This document shows, one piece after another, positions 24,301 to 29,627 of a stretch of 64,000 bases of DNA; positions within the stretch are counted from its first letter, which is position 1, and the number at the start of each line of letters is the position of its first letter. Under the pieces are notes generated by a model. That model made no database searches. It saw only the letters and a program-made list of their open reading frames with translations, and was not told where the DNA came from. The position numbers and the translations under genes were made by a program. This DNA comes from Ornithodoros turicata. Taxonomy: Eukaryota; Arthropoda; Arachnida; Ixodida; Argasidae. The stretch spans positions 124,001-188,000 of the forward strand of contig NW_026999297.1 in the NCBI RefSeq assembly GCF_037126465.1, in the 5' to 3' direction.

Positions 24301-24493
24301 GCTACAGGGCCACGCTGACGACTTCCACGGGTTCTTCAAAAAGGTTGTGTCCGCTATATTCGCTGTGGGCAACAGCACTCTGGGCGAAGTGAAAAGACTG
24401 TTTACTGGAAATCACATCCTATGTACAAAGAATCAGACGGCAGTCAACGTGACGAGTGACTATCGAGATACTGTTGCAGACGAAATTTTGTAG
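12131..24493 (+). CDS. Coiled-coil, N-glycosylated protein, 5 exons seen
   Basis: Five exons (12131-12378, 12740-13127, 17728-17886, 17949-18170, 24209-24493) join in phase into 433 codons ending in TAG, followed by AATAAA at 24537. The first visible exon begins at phase 0 with a splice acceptor, so the N-terminus and any signal peptide are missing. The protein is mostly charged, heptad-rich helix (LRKVDSLESRMGRLEAKLD; KLELLDRDLQDSLEDVLEKV) with N-glycosylation sequons NGT, NLT, NRT, NRS, NST, NQT and NVT and only a few cysteines. This suggests a secreted or lumenal rod-like oligomerising protein. It resembles the coiled-coil stalks of fibrinogen-related or lectin-like arthropod proteins, but no globular domain is visible, so no function is assigned. 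Confidence 0.75.
12740..13127 (+). CDS. Coiled-coil gene, exon B
   Basis: The acceptor is tttcgttcag at 12739 and the donor is CAG|GTAAGA. The exon is 388 nt: its first base completes the Lys codon from exon A, and it ends at phase 0. It encodes a long helix (LDFLETKLDMRSDRLTNKLE), then a non-helical end with an NGT sequon and one Cys (GACSREDVPTAEQ). Confidence 0.8.
13281..13356 (-). mobile_element. tRNA-like head of permuted SINE (-)
   Basis: The reverse complement folds as a full cloverleaf: a 7-bp acceptor stem (gttagct / ggctaac), a D arm with an A box, an anticodon stem ctgga/tccag with loop ccggtaa, and a T arm with B box ggttcgagtcc. The anticodon would be GGT (Thr), but position 33 is C instead of the invariant U. 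It is read as a SINE head and not as a working tRNA gene. Confidence 0.8.
13380..13815 (+). mobile_element. Permuted tandem tRNA-SINE
   Basis: Two direct copies of an 87-bp tail (13392-13478 and 13723-13809, offset 331 bp) flank a middle segment of about 150 bp and a + strand tRNA-like head (13628-13703). The order is tail, middle, tRNA, tail. The same order occurs on the - strand at 49463-49765. This looks like a slice through a tandem multimer of a 331-bp unit. The tail contains gttgttccagcctcagaac. Confidence 0.8.
13628..13703 (+). mobile_element. tRNA-Thr-like head of permuted SINE (+)
   Basis: The acceptor stem gttagct/ggctaac has all seven pairs (one G-T). D stem gctc/gagc, anticodon stem ctgga/tccag, loop ccggtaa, B box ggttcgagtcc. 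It lies between the two direct tail repeats, and Pol III A and B boxes are intact. As in the neighbouring copy, C occupies position 33. Confidence 0.8.
13816..14299. other. hAT-end-like and TTAAAGG-family scraps
   Basis: 13838 carries gtggttcccaaac, a sequence common at hAT transposon ends; the partner end is not seen. 13971 starts ttaaaggtactgtaaagc, resembling the TIR of the MITE at 56162-56866. No gene. Confidence 0.4.
14300..15290 (-). mobile_element. THAP-bearing (P-type) transposon remnant
   Basis: 14911-15290 matches 32500-32856 at above 90 percent by eye, and 14334-14365 matches about 32447-32475 (cagacagcgtcggga). The intervening 14370-14905, which includes a THAP reading frame, is absent from the 32-kb copy. 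So this is the longer form of an element whose short form is an internal-deletion MITE. Confidence 0.65.
14451..14810 (-). pseudogene. THAP zinc-finger fragment
   Basis: The 119-codon frame opens with PGTQCCVWHCSSNY and continues to LGHRVYSKHFTMESYG. THAP domains bind DNA through a C2-CH zinc site (C-x2-4-C ... C-x2-H-F) and sit at the N-terminus of P-element transposases and THAP proteins. Here the third ligand is Tyr (VYSKHF, codon TAT where TGT is expected), one base away from Cys. The sequence after about residue 65 does not look conserved. It is probably the first exon of a decayed P-type transposase and not a host gene. Confidence 0.72.
15563..15905 (-). mobile_element. CR1-type LINE 3' end
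   Basis: The - strand frame 15902-15708 encodes a 64-residue end including FRTNCLRDSFFPAAIRDWNS, the SFFPRTIxxWNxLP-type C-terminus found in CR1/L2-type LINEs. It is followed by about 140 bp of 3' UTR and an (AAATAAAT)n tail at 15570-15590. It is 5'-truncated like most LINE copies. Confidence 0.75.
16006..16374. mobile_element. hAT-type MITE with 8-bp TSD
   Basis: A 369-bp element starting CAGGGCCTG and ending GGCCCTG. The right flank is gctcatgt (16375-16382). The left flank is gctcatatgt, the same 8 bp with a 2-bp insertion. An 8-bp target duplication and CAGGG ends are hallmarks of hAT elements. There is no coding sequence. Confidence 0.72.
16540..16676 (+). mobile_element. SINE family B, copy 2 (tail)
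   Basis: Shares the 3' part of SINE family B (acagttgcttcgcggtgcta) with 9690 and 22930. The tRNA-like head is not recognisable here. Confidence 0.5.
17728..17886 (+). CDS. Coiled-coil gene, exon C
   Basis: The acceptor is tctaacctgcag and the donor is CAG|GTACGC. The exon is 159 nt, phase 0 at both ends, and encodes VTNLTELVEKVLRVGAEQF and onward. It follows exon B in phase. The intervening 4.6-kb intron holds many transposon remnants. Confidence 0.8.
17949..18170 (+). CDS. Coiled-coil gene, exon D
   Basis: Two AG acceptors lie 14 nt apart (after 17934 and after 17948). Only the second keeps phase 0 with exon C and avoids stops, so it is chosen, although the first has the better pyrimidine tract. 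The donor is CAA|GTAAGC. The exon is 222 nt and encodes DSVAQGNRTRLLVRDEF and onward, with one Cys near the end. Confidence 0.72.
18171..21330. other. Intron, no gene seen
   Basis: Part of the 6-kb intron between exons D and E. It contains a short hairpin at 18815-18905 (tttgatcagtgtgtggcg against its inverse), a possible tRNA-like stretch near 18680, and poly-T/TTTC tracts at 19380-19460. No coding region is supported. Confidence 0.45.
21340..22115. repeat. GAGGT minisatellite, interrupted
   Basis: Arrays of TGAGGTGAGG separated by A/T-rich spacers (gaaaattttcaaaaaa) with a unit near 35 bp. The array occupies 21340-21575 and 21900-22115, with about 320 bp of unrelated sequence between. It is strongly strand-asymmetric. 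It is not the arthropod telomere repeat TTAGG. Confidence 0.85.
22141..22240. repeat. TATCGATA cluster 1
   Basis: Five copies of atcgata or tatcgat-type palindromes within 100 bp, several as actatcgatagt. TATCGATA is also the DRE/BEAF-type recognition sequence in Drosophila; whether that applies here is unknown. Confidence 0.7.
22290..22400. repeat. Inverted repeat arm, partner at 23665-23760
   Basis: Contains aaaaaatgttcc and cattcacttttgg, matched in inverse by ccaaaagtgaatg and ggaacattttttt at 23700-23750. A hairpin at 23752-23795 (ggcatttcttcctgga and its inverse) lies just outside. This may be the ends of a decayed DNA element of about 1.45 kb. Confidence 0.4.
22742..22966 (+). mobile_element. 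SINE family B, copy 3
   Basis: Best copy of the family. It has a tRNA-like head with ggggtagcggttagg (A box) and ggatcgaatcc at 22797 (B box), a body, and the family tail ending in gcggcgctaacacgg. About 225 bp, + strand, in the intron upstream of exon E. Confidence 0.7.
22967..23990. other. Intron, no gene seen
   Basis: Degenerate attcgattcgg motifs at 23520-23615 and the inverted-repeat arm at 23665-23795. No coding region. Confidence 0.4.
23995..24155. repeat. TATCGATA cluster 2
   Basis: At least seven ATCGAT cores in 160 bp (actatcgatagt, aatatcgatagtg, ttatcgatagtt), ending about 55 bp before the exon E acceptor. Same motif as 22141-22240. Confidence 0.7.
24209..24493 (+). CDS. Coiled-coil gene, terminal exon E
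   Basis: The acceptor is ctttgactgtag at 24208. The frame is phase 0 and gives EEEVQLYDLLELIIHEMRNR, ending in TAG at 24491-24493. An AATAAA at 24537 lies 44 nt after the stop. An internal AAG|GTTGTG near 24341 is a weak possible donor, so a longer isoform cannot be excluded. Confidence 0.75.
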   Translation, partial: EEEVQLYDLLELIIHEMRNRSLSDTQRLSDQLQGHADDFHGFFKKVVSAIFAVGNSTLGEVKRLFTGNHILCTKNQTAVNVTSDYRDTVADEIL

Positions 24494-24536
24494 GTGGACT
24501 ATATCTCGTCACCAACTTCTGAACGCAGAAAAACTA

Positions 24537-24542
24537 AATAAA
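24537..24542 (+). terminator. Polyadenylation signal of coiled-coil gene
   Basis: Canonical AATAAA placed 44 nt after the stop codon of exon E, followed by a T-rich stretch. This marks the likely 3' end of the gene near 24560. Confidence 0.6.
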
Positions 24543-24560
24543 ACACCCTTTTTGTGCCTT

Positions 24561-25030
24561 TGTGCGTGCAATGTAAAGTAATAATGGCAATTGATTTTCA
24601 TTCTAGTTTTCGTGTGTTCCTGTCGGTATCGCGGGCGTGGCACCCCATTTGCAACGGCAAGGTGACTCATTTTGAATGCAGACTGAACGCAGCTGAGTTA
24701 CACACGAAACGCTGTGATAAAGCTGCAGAAAAACTCGGGCGATGTCGTTGATCATCGCAGACAGCAGTGACGGCCTTATGCTGTTGAGGCTCCGAGGAAG
24801 TATTTAGCTGTTCTCTAGTGACGCTGTGTATTAAGCAGCGCCGTCTGACGCAGCACAGTTTCCAGCAACAATGTCCTGTTAGCAGTGTTGTACCCGCTAT
24901 CTAAACTAACGGAATACTGCTTCCCGCTACTCCACTGGAACGCTACCAAATAAAAGCAACGTAAATACTCTGCCGCTACTTTTCCGCTACCTAACTTTGT
25001 CCTACAGGCATCTCGATGGACAGGGTGCGA
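24561..25030. other. No gene; degenerate repeat at 24890-25005
   Basis: Downstream of the coiled-coil gene. 24890-25005 repeats ccgctac/ctaac motifs. No coding region. Confidence 0.4.
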
Positions 25031-25035
25031 ACATA

Positions 25036-26322
25036 CGAGGTGTGTTTAAAGAGTAATGCGACTGCCCGCGTAGCGCATGGTCTGGCAACGTTGCAGACGC
25101 GCTTCCCACTTCGGTAAACATCTATTGGGGGCCCAGTAAGAATTCGTGCTTCACTGCATTCCGCTCGCGACGCGTTCTAGCGAAGTGTGTTTTGTTAGTG
25201 TGTCATGGAGACAAAGAAGAAGCGCTGTGTGATCAAGTTTTGCGCGAAACTCGCTGAAACCCCGACGGACACCTACAAAAAGTTAATGCAAGCGTACGAG
25301 GAGGAGGTCATAACAAGATCCCAAGGTTTCAGATGGCACAACGCATTTTTAGAGGGTCGTGAATGCGTGGAAGATGAACACCGATCAGGAAGACACACAG
25401 CACCTCAAAAACGCAAGAAAACCTGGAAAAAGTACGACCTCTGGTGATGTCTGATCGATGGATGACTGTGAGAGTGATAAGCAGTGAATTGGACTTGAAT
25501 GTTGCAGCAGTCCATGACATGTTAACCGAGGATTTGTCCATGCGGAAAGTGTGTGCCAAGATGGTACCCAAAAATCTGACACCTGAGCAAAAATATCATC
25601 GGAAAGCTGTCTGTCTGGATCTCCTGGACCGCACTAAAGTGGCGACGATTTCTTCAAAAACGTGATCACTGGTGACGAATCCTGGATTTTTGAGTACGAC
25701 CCGGAGACCAAACGCCATAGTCAGGAGTGGCACACGTTAAGCTCACCACGCCTCAAAAAAGCAAGAATGAGCAAGTCCAGGATCAAAACAATGCTCATTT
25801 GCTTTTTGATAGAGAAGGGATAGTTCACAAGGAGTTTGTGCCCCCAGGACAGACTGTCAACCAGCAGTTCTACCCTGAATGTCTCGAGAGACTGAGGAGA
25901 AGAGTTGTTCGCGTGAGACCGGGCATTGCTTAAAGTTGGATGCTGCATCACGACAATGCTCCTTGTCACACAGCACTCTCTGTCACCCAATTTCTGACAC
26001 AAAAAGGGATGTCAGTGGTACTTCAGCCCCCACCTCCACTAATCTGTCCCCGTGCAACTTTTTTTCTGTTCCCCAAACTGAAGAGTCACCTCAAGGGGCG
26101 CCATCTTGGTACTGTCGATATCATTCAGAAGACCGTAACGGACCAACTGAAAGCAATTCTGCTTGTTGACTTCCAGCACTGCTACCAAGAGTGGGGACAA
26201 CGTCTCCACCGATGTGTGGCTTCCCAAGGGAACTATTTCGAAGGTGACAATGTCGATTTGTATATAATAAATAAATACATTGGTTTATTGAAGCAGTCGC
26301 ATTACCTTTTAAACACACCTAG
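25036..26322 (+). mobile_element. Mariner-type transposon, inactive
   Basis: A Tc1/mariner (mariner group) element of 1.29 kb. The left end cgaggtgtgtttaaagagta is preceded by TA (25034-25035). The right end is its imperfect inverse (accttttaaacacacctag), so the TIRs are about 28 bp. The transposase on the + strand is split over several frames. The right-hand TA is no longer evident. Confidence 0.9.
25205..26255 (+). pseudogene. Mariner transposase pseudogene
   Basis: The start is METKKKRCVIKFCAKLAETP, the paired-type DNA-binding N-terminus. A frameshift near 25405 precedes the segment with MSDRWMTVRVISSEL and VCAKMVPKNLTPEQK. A second shift near 25645 precedes VITGDESWIFEYD, which contains the first catalytic Asp. 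Further breaks occur at about 25720, 25800 and an in-frame stop at 25931-25933. LHHDNAPCH carries the second Asp. The third Asp region (normally SPCDFF) reads SPCNFF in one frame and is displaced in the other. The enzyme would cut and paste the element at TA sites; this copy cannot. Confidence 0.9.
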
Positions 26323-26342
26323 AAGCTTTTAACATATATATA

Positions 26343-27098
26343 CAGGGTGTTTCAGTTAAATCCCCGGGCTAAATAATTCGCGAACCGGTGCACCAATCGA
26401 ATAACTTTCTTTTTTACAAGTATCTGTCCAATACCGCCTACAAGATGCGCACCGCGTGAATGAGCGGGAGGCGCTCATTATTTAAATAAAAATGCAAATG
26501 AGTTTCGTAAAAAAGCGTAACTTCTAAAGCAGGGCGCTGTCGGTATTAAAATGGGTACTACCCCTTTTGGGACCTTCAGTGGACACCTTTCAGAGAAAAA
26601 TCTGCCACCGAAGCGGGTCATTTGTTGCAGTAATTAATTGGTTTCGGTTTACGTATTTTTGTCGCGGCTGGTCGCGGCGAAGCGCAAAAAGACGCTCTTT
26701 CACTCCCTTATCCATCAATGAATTACGTCCTTACACCAATGAATTACGTCCTTTTGCGTTTCGCCGCGACCAGCCGCGACAAAAATACGTAAACCGAAAC
26801 CAATTAATTACTGCAACAAATGACCCGCTTCGGTGGCAGATTTTTCTCTGAAAGGTGTCCACTGAAGGTCCCAAAAGGGGTAGTACCCATTTTAATACCG
26901 ACAGCGCCCTGCTTTAGAAGTTACGCTTTTTTACGAAACTCATTTGCATTTTTATTTAAATAATGAGCGCCTCCCGCTCATTCACGCGGTGCGCATCTTG
27001 TAGGCGGTATTGGACAGATACTTGTAAAAAAGAAAGTTATTCGATTGGTGCACCGGTTCGCGAATTATTTAGCCCGGGGATTTAACTGAAACACCCTG
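26343..27098. mobile_element. Palindrome I: foldback element
   Basis: Arms 26343-26694 and 26747-27098 (352 bp each) are essentially perfect inverse copies around a 52-nt loop that itself contains a direct repeat (caatgaattacgtcctt). The outer ends are CAGGGTGTTTCAG, flanked by TATATA on the left and (TA)n on the right. It is a foldback-type DNA element or a snap-back duplication of one. The 94-codon frame inside is only the palindrome. Confidence 0.85.
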
Positions 27099-27231
27099 TA
27101 TATATATATATATATATATATAATGCAGGAAAAAAAGCCATTAAAGAAACAAATAAATGATACTAGACGTGTTTGAAATTCAAACTTACAGATTAATATG
27201 GCTTCTATGGCTGCACGCAGAGAAACAGATA
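27099..27231. repeat. (TA)n tract and spacer between palindromes
   Basis: A (TA)n run at 27099-27122, then about 110 bp of spacer, including tttgaaattcaaac and ggctgcacg. The latter also occurs in the 236-bp ribozyme unit. Confidence 0.6.
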
Positions 27232-27247
27232 CTCATGGAACGATGCG

Positions 27248-27306
27248 GCAGCACCAGAGGACACGTGTTTCGCCGTGTTTGCGGCTCATCGGCCCTGGGT
27301 AGCTGC
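27248..27306 (-). ncRNA. Hammerhead-like fold, family 2 (-)
   Basis: Mirror copy of the 27378-27436 fold in the left arm of palindrome II, read on the - strand. It has the same stems, the same GUC triplet and the same U4-to-C change. Confidence 0.78.
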
Positions 27307-27377
27307 GCATCGTTCCGAATTGGCAAACCAGGGGTCGCTCGCTGAGTGACCCCTGGTTTGCCAATTCGGAACGATGC

Positions 27378-27436
27378 GCAGCTACCCAGGGCCGATGAGC
27401 CGCAAACACGGCGAAACACGTGTCCTCTGGTGCTGC
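27378..27436 (+). ncRNA. Hammerhead-like fold, family 2 (+)
   Basis: Stem I is GCAGC (27378) with GCUGC (27432) plus CCAGGG (27386) with CUCUGG (27425), with an internal loop between. The core is CCGAUGA (27392-27398). Stem II is GCCG with CGGC around loop CAAACA. GAAAC (27413), a 4-nt loop ACGU and the GUC triplet (27422-27424) follow. Every element of a minimal type I hammerhead is in place except that the normally invariant U4 is C, which should cut activity strongly. Confidence 0.78.
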
Positions 27437-27451
27437 CGCATCGTTCCATGA

Positions 27452-27485
<34 letters not shown>

Positions 27486-27557
27486 GGAAGGAAAATTAGC
27501 AGGAGCTCTTTGGCTGCACGTATAGCATATGTTTGTAAGTCAAACGTCGCCATGCCA

Positions 27558-27602
27558 GTACTGGACAGCTGTTTCGGCCTTCTTTGGCCTCATCAGCAGT
27601 AC
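27558..27602 (-). ncRNA. Hammerhead ribozyme 1 (-)
   Basis: Minimal type I hammerhead on the - strand, identical in layout to the + strand copy at 28288-28332: stem I GUACUG/CAGUAC, core CUGAUGA, stem II GGCC/GGCC, GAAAC, 4-nt loop, GUC cleavage triplet. Confidence 0.9.
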
Positions 27603-27793
27603 ACAGGCAGGCAACGTTTGAGCGGATGGCGTCAGAAGGTCACGTGGCACGTGATGCCTCCCGTCAGGGTGTCATAGGACACCTCTGAAAGCCCAGTGCA
27701 AAGCCAGTCAAGTGCATAAGGGGAAGGAAAATTAGCAGGAGCTCTTTGGCTGCACGTATAGCATATGTTTGTAAGTCAAACGTCGCCATGCCA

Positions 27794-27838
27794 GTACTGG
27801 ACAACTGTTTCGGCCTTCTTTGGCCTCATCAGCAGTAC
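27794..27838 (-). ncRNA. Hammerhead ribozyme 2 (-), loop variant
   Basis: As ribozyme 1, but the stem III loop reads AGUU instead of AGCU (plus strand gacaactg). All core and paired positions are unchanged. Confidence 0.9.
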
Positions 27839-28029
27839 ACAGGCAGGCAACGTTTGAGCGGATGGCGTCAGAAGGTCACGTGGCACGTGATGCCTCCCGT
27901 CAGGGTGTCATAGGACACCTCTGAAAGCCCAGTGCAAAGCCAGTCAAGTGCATAAGGGGAAGGAAAATTAGCAGGAGCTCTTTGGCTGCACGTATAGCAT
28001 ATGTTTGTAAGTCAAACGTCGCCATGCCA

Positions 28030-28074
28030 GTACTGGACAGCTGTTTCGGCCTTCTTTGGCCTCATCAGCAGTAC
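28030..28074 (-). ncRNA. Hammerhead ribozyme 3 (-)
   Basis: Third - strand copy, 236 bp after the second. Core, stems and GUC triplet are intact. Confidence 0.9.
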
Positions 28075-28287
28075 ACAGGCAGGCAACGTTTGAGCGGATG
28101 GCGTCAGAAGGTCACGTGGCACGTGATGCCTCCCGTCAGGGTGTCATAGGACACCTCTGAAAGCGGTGTGAAAGCGGTCTGAAAGGCTTTGCACTGGGCT
28201 TTCAGAGGTGTCCTATGACACCCTGACGGGAGGCATCACGTGCCACGTGACCTTCTGACGCCATCCGCTCAAACGTTGCCTGCCTGT

Positions 28288-28332
28288 GTACTGCTGATGA
28301 GGCCAAAGAAGGCCGAAACAGCTGTCCAGTAC
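28288..28332 (+). ncRNA. Hammerhead ribozyme 4 (+), reference copy
   Basis: Stem I is GUACUG (28288-28293) with CAGUAC (28327-28332), extended by UGCC (28281) with GGCA (28334) across a small internal loop. The core is CUGAUGA (28294-28300). Stem II is GGCC (28301) with GGCC (28311), loop AAAGAA. GAAAC is 28315-28319. Stem III is the 2-bp AC/GU pair closed by loop AGCU. The GUC triplet ends at 28326, so cleavage is predicted between 28326 and 28327. All conserved core positions (C3 to A9, G12 to A14, U16.1, C17) are present. Such short stem III forms are known from Penelope elements and animal retrozymes and act best as tandem dimers, which the array would provide. Confidence 0.92.
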
Positions 28333-28523
28333 TGGCATGGCGACGTTTGACTTACAAACATATGCTATACGTGCAGCCAAAGAGCTCCTGCTAATTTTCC
28401 TTCCCCTTATGCACTTGACTGGCTTTGCACTGGGCTTTCAGAGGTGTCCTATGACACCCTGACGGGAGGCATCACGTGCCACGTGACCTTCTGACGCCAT
28501 CCGCTCAAACGTTGCCTGCCTGT

Positions 28524-28568
28524 GTACTGCTGATGAGGCCAAAGAAGGCCGAAACAGCTGTCCAGTAC
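28524..28568 (+). ncRNA. Hammerhead ribozyme 5 (+)
   Basis: Copy of the 28288 ribozyme one period (236 bp) on; core and stems intact. Confidence 0.9.
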
Positions 28569-28759
28569 TGGCATGGCGACGTTTGACTTACAAACATATG
28601 CTATACGTGCAGCCAAAGAGCTCCTGCTAATTTTCCTTCCCCTTATGCACTTGACTGGCTTTGCACTGGGCTTTCAGAGGTGTCCTATGACACCCTGACG
28701 GGAGGCATCACGTGCCACGTGACCTTCTGACGCCATCCGCTCAAACGTTGCCTGCCTGT

Positions 28760-28804
28760 GTACTGCTGATGAGGCCAAAGAAGGCCGAAACAGCTGTCCA
28801 GTAC
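28760..28804 (+). ncRNA. Hammerhead ribozyme 6 (+)
   Basis: Copy of the 28288 ribozyme two periods on; core and stems intact. Confidence 0.9.
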
Positions 28805-28995
28805 TGGCATGGCGACGTTTGACTTACAAACATATGCTATACGTGCAGCCAAAGAGCTCCTGCTAATTTTCCTTCCCCTTATGCACTTGACTGGCTTTGC
28901 ACTGGGCTTTCAGAGGTGTCCTATGACACCCTGACGGGAGGCATCACGTGCCACGTGACCTTCTGACGCCATCCGCTCAAACGTTGCCTGCCTGT

Positions 28996-29040
28996 GTACT
29001 GCTGATGAGGCCAAAGAAGGCCGAAACAGCTGTCCAGTAC
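28996..29040 (+). ncRNA. Hammerhead ribozyme 7 (+)
   Basis: Copy of the 28288 ribozyme three periods on; core and stems intact. Confidence 0.9.
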
Positions 29041-29231
29041 TGGCATGGCGACGTTTGACTTACAAACATATGCTATACGTGCAGCCAAAGAGCTCCTGCT
29101 AATTTTCCTTCCCCTTATGCACTTGACTGGCTTTGCACTGGGCTTTCAGAGGTGTCCTATGACACCCTGACGGGAGGCATCACGTGCCACGTGACCTTCT
29201 GACGCCATCCGCTCAAACGTTGCCTGCCTGT

Positions 29232-29276
29232 GTACTGCTGATGAGGCCAAAGAAGGCCGAAACAGCTGTCCAGTAC
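29232..29276 (+). ncRNA. Hammerhead ribozyme 8 (+)
   Basis: Copy of the 28288 ribozyme four periods on; core and stems intact. Confidence 0.9.
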
Positions 29277-29467
29277 TGGCATGGCGACGTTTGACTTACA
29301 AACATATGCTATACGTGCAGCCAAAGAGCTCCTGCTAATTTTCCTTCCCCTTATGCACTTGACTGGCTTTGCACTGGGCTTTCAGAGGTGTCCTATGACA
29401 CCCTGACGGGAGGCATCACGTGCCACGTGACCTTCTGACGCCATCCGCTCAAACGTTGCCTGCCTGT

Positions 29468-29512
29468 GTACTGCTGATGAGGCCAAAGAAGGCCGAAACA
29501 GCTGTCCAGTAC
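29468..29512 (+). ncRNA. Hammerhead ribozyme 9 (+)
   Basis: Last copy, in the partial unit that ends the array at 29537. Core and stems are intact, and the stem I extension (GGCA) is also retained. Confidence 0.9.
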
Positions 29513-29627
29513 TGGCATGGCGACGTTTGACTTACAAATATATATATATATATCACCTTTTTCGAGATGAAACCAATTGAAATGTAGCATATGCTGAAGG
29601 GCACTCCTTAAGAGGGCAGCAGCAAAC

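Larger units (their letters stand above)
27232..27452. mobile_element. Palindrome II with two hammerhead-like folds
   Basis: A 221-bp palindrome: arms 27232-27340 and 27344-27452 differ at one position, with loop gct. Each arm contains a hammerhead-like fold, so the two face in opposite directions on opposite strands. It is bounded on the right by an (AT)n run (27453-27481) that also borders the ribozyme array. Confidence 0.85.
27482..28164 (-). repeat. 236-bp hammerhead repeat array, - arm
   Basis: Units start at 27482, 27718 and 27954 (period 236 bp). The array stops within the third unit at 28164. Each unit holds one hammerhead ribozyme on the - strand. It begins directly at the end of the (AT)n tract. 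Units are near-identical; the only change I noticed is in ribozyme loop III of unit 2. Confidence 0.93.
28186..29537 (+). repeat. 236-bp hammerhead repeat array, + arm
   Basis: The same 236-bp unit in inverse orientation: unit boundaries (ccttcccctt) lie at 28399, 28635, 28871, 29107 and 29343. It comprises 5.7 units from 28186 to 29537, where it runs into (TA)n. A 21-nt spacer with repeated gaaagcggt/gaaag motifs separates it from the - arm. Frames within it are repeat artefacts. Confidence 0.93.

Noticed and set aside
24218..24493. Start codon at 24218 for a separate small gene
   Set aside because: The first codon is GTG inside an exon whose acceptor, phase and content fit the upstream coiled-coil exons.
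27233..27677. Small ORFs across the palindromes and ribozyme units (also 29393-29590)
   Set aside because: These frames run across ribozyme repeats and TA tracts, and they reappear in inverse in the other arm.
27482..29537. CRISPR-like repeat array
   Set aside because: The 236-bp units are contiguous with no unique spacers, they invert midway, and the genome is eukaryotic.
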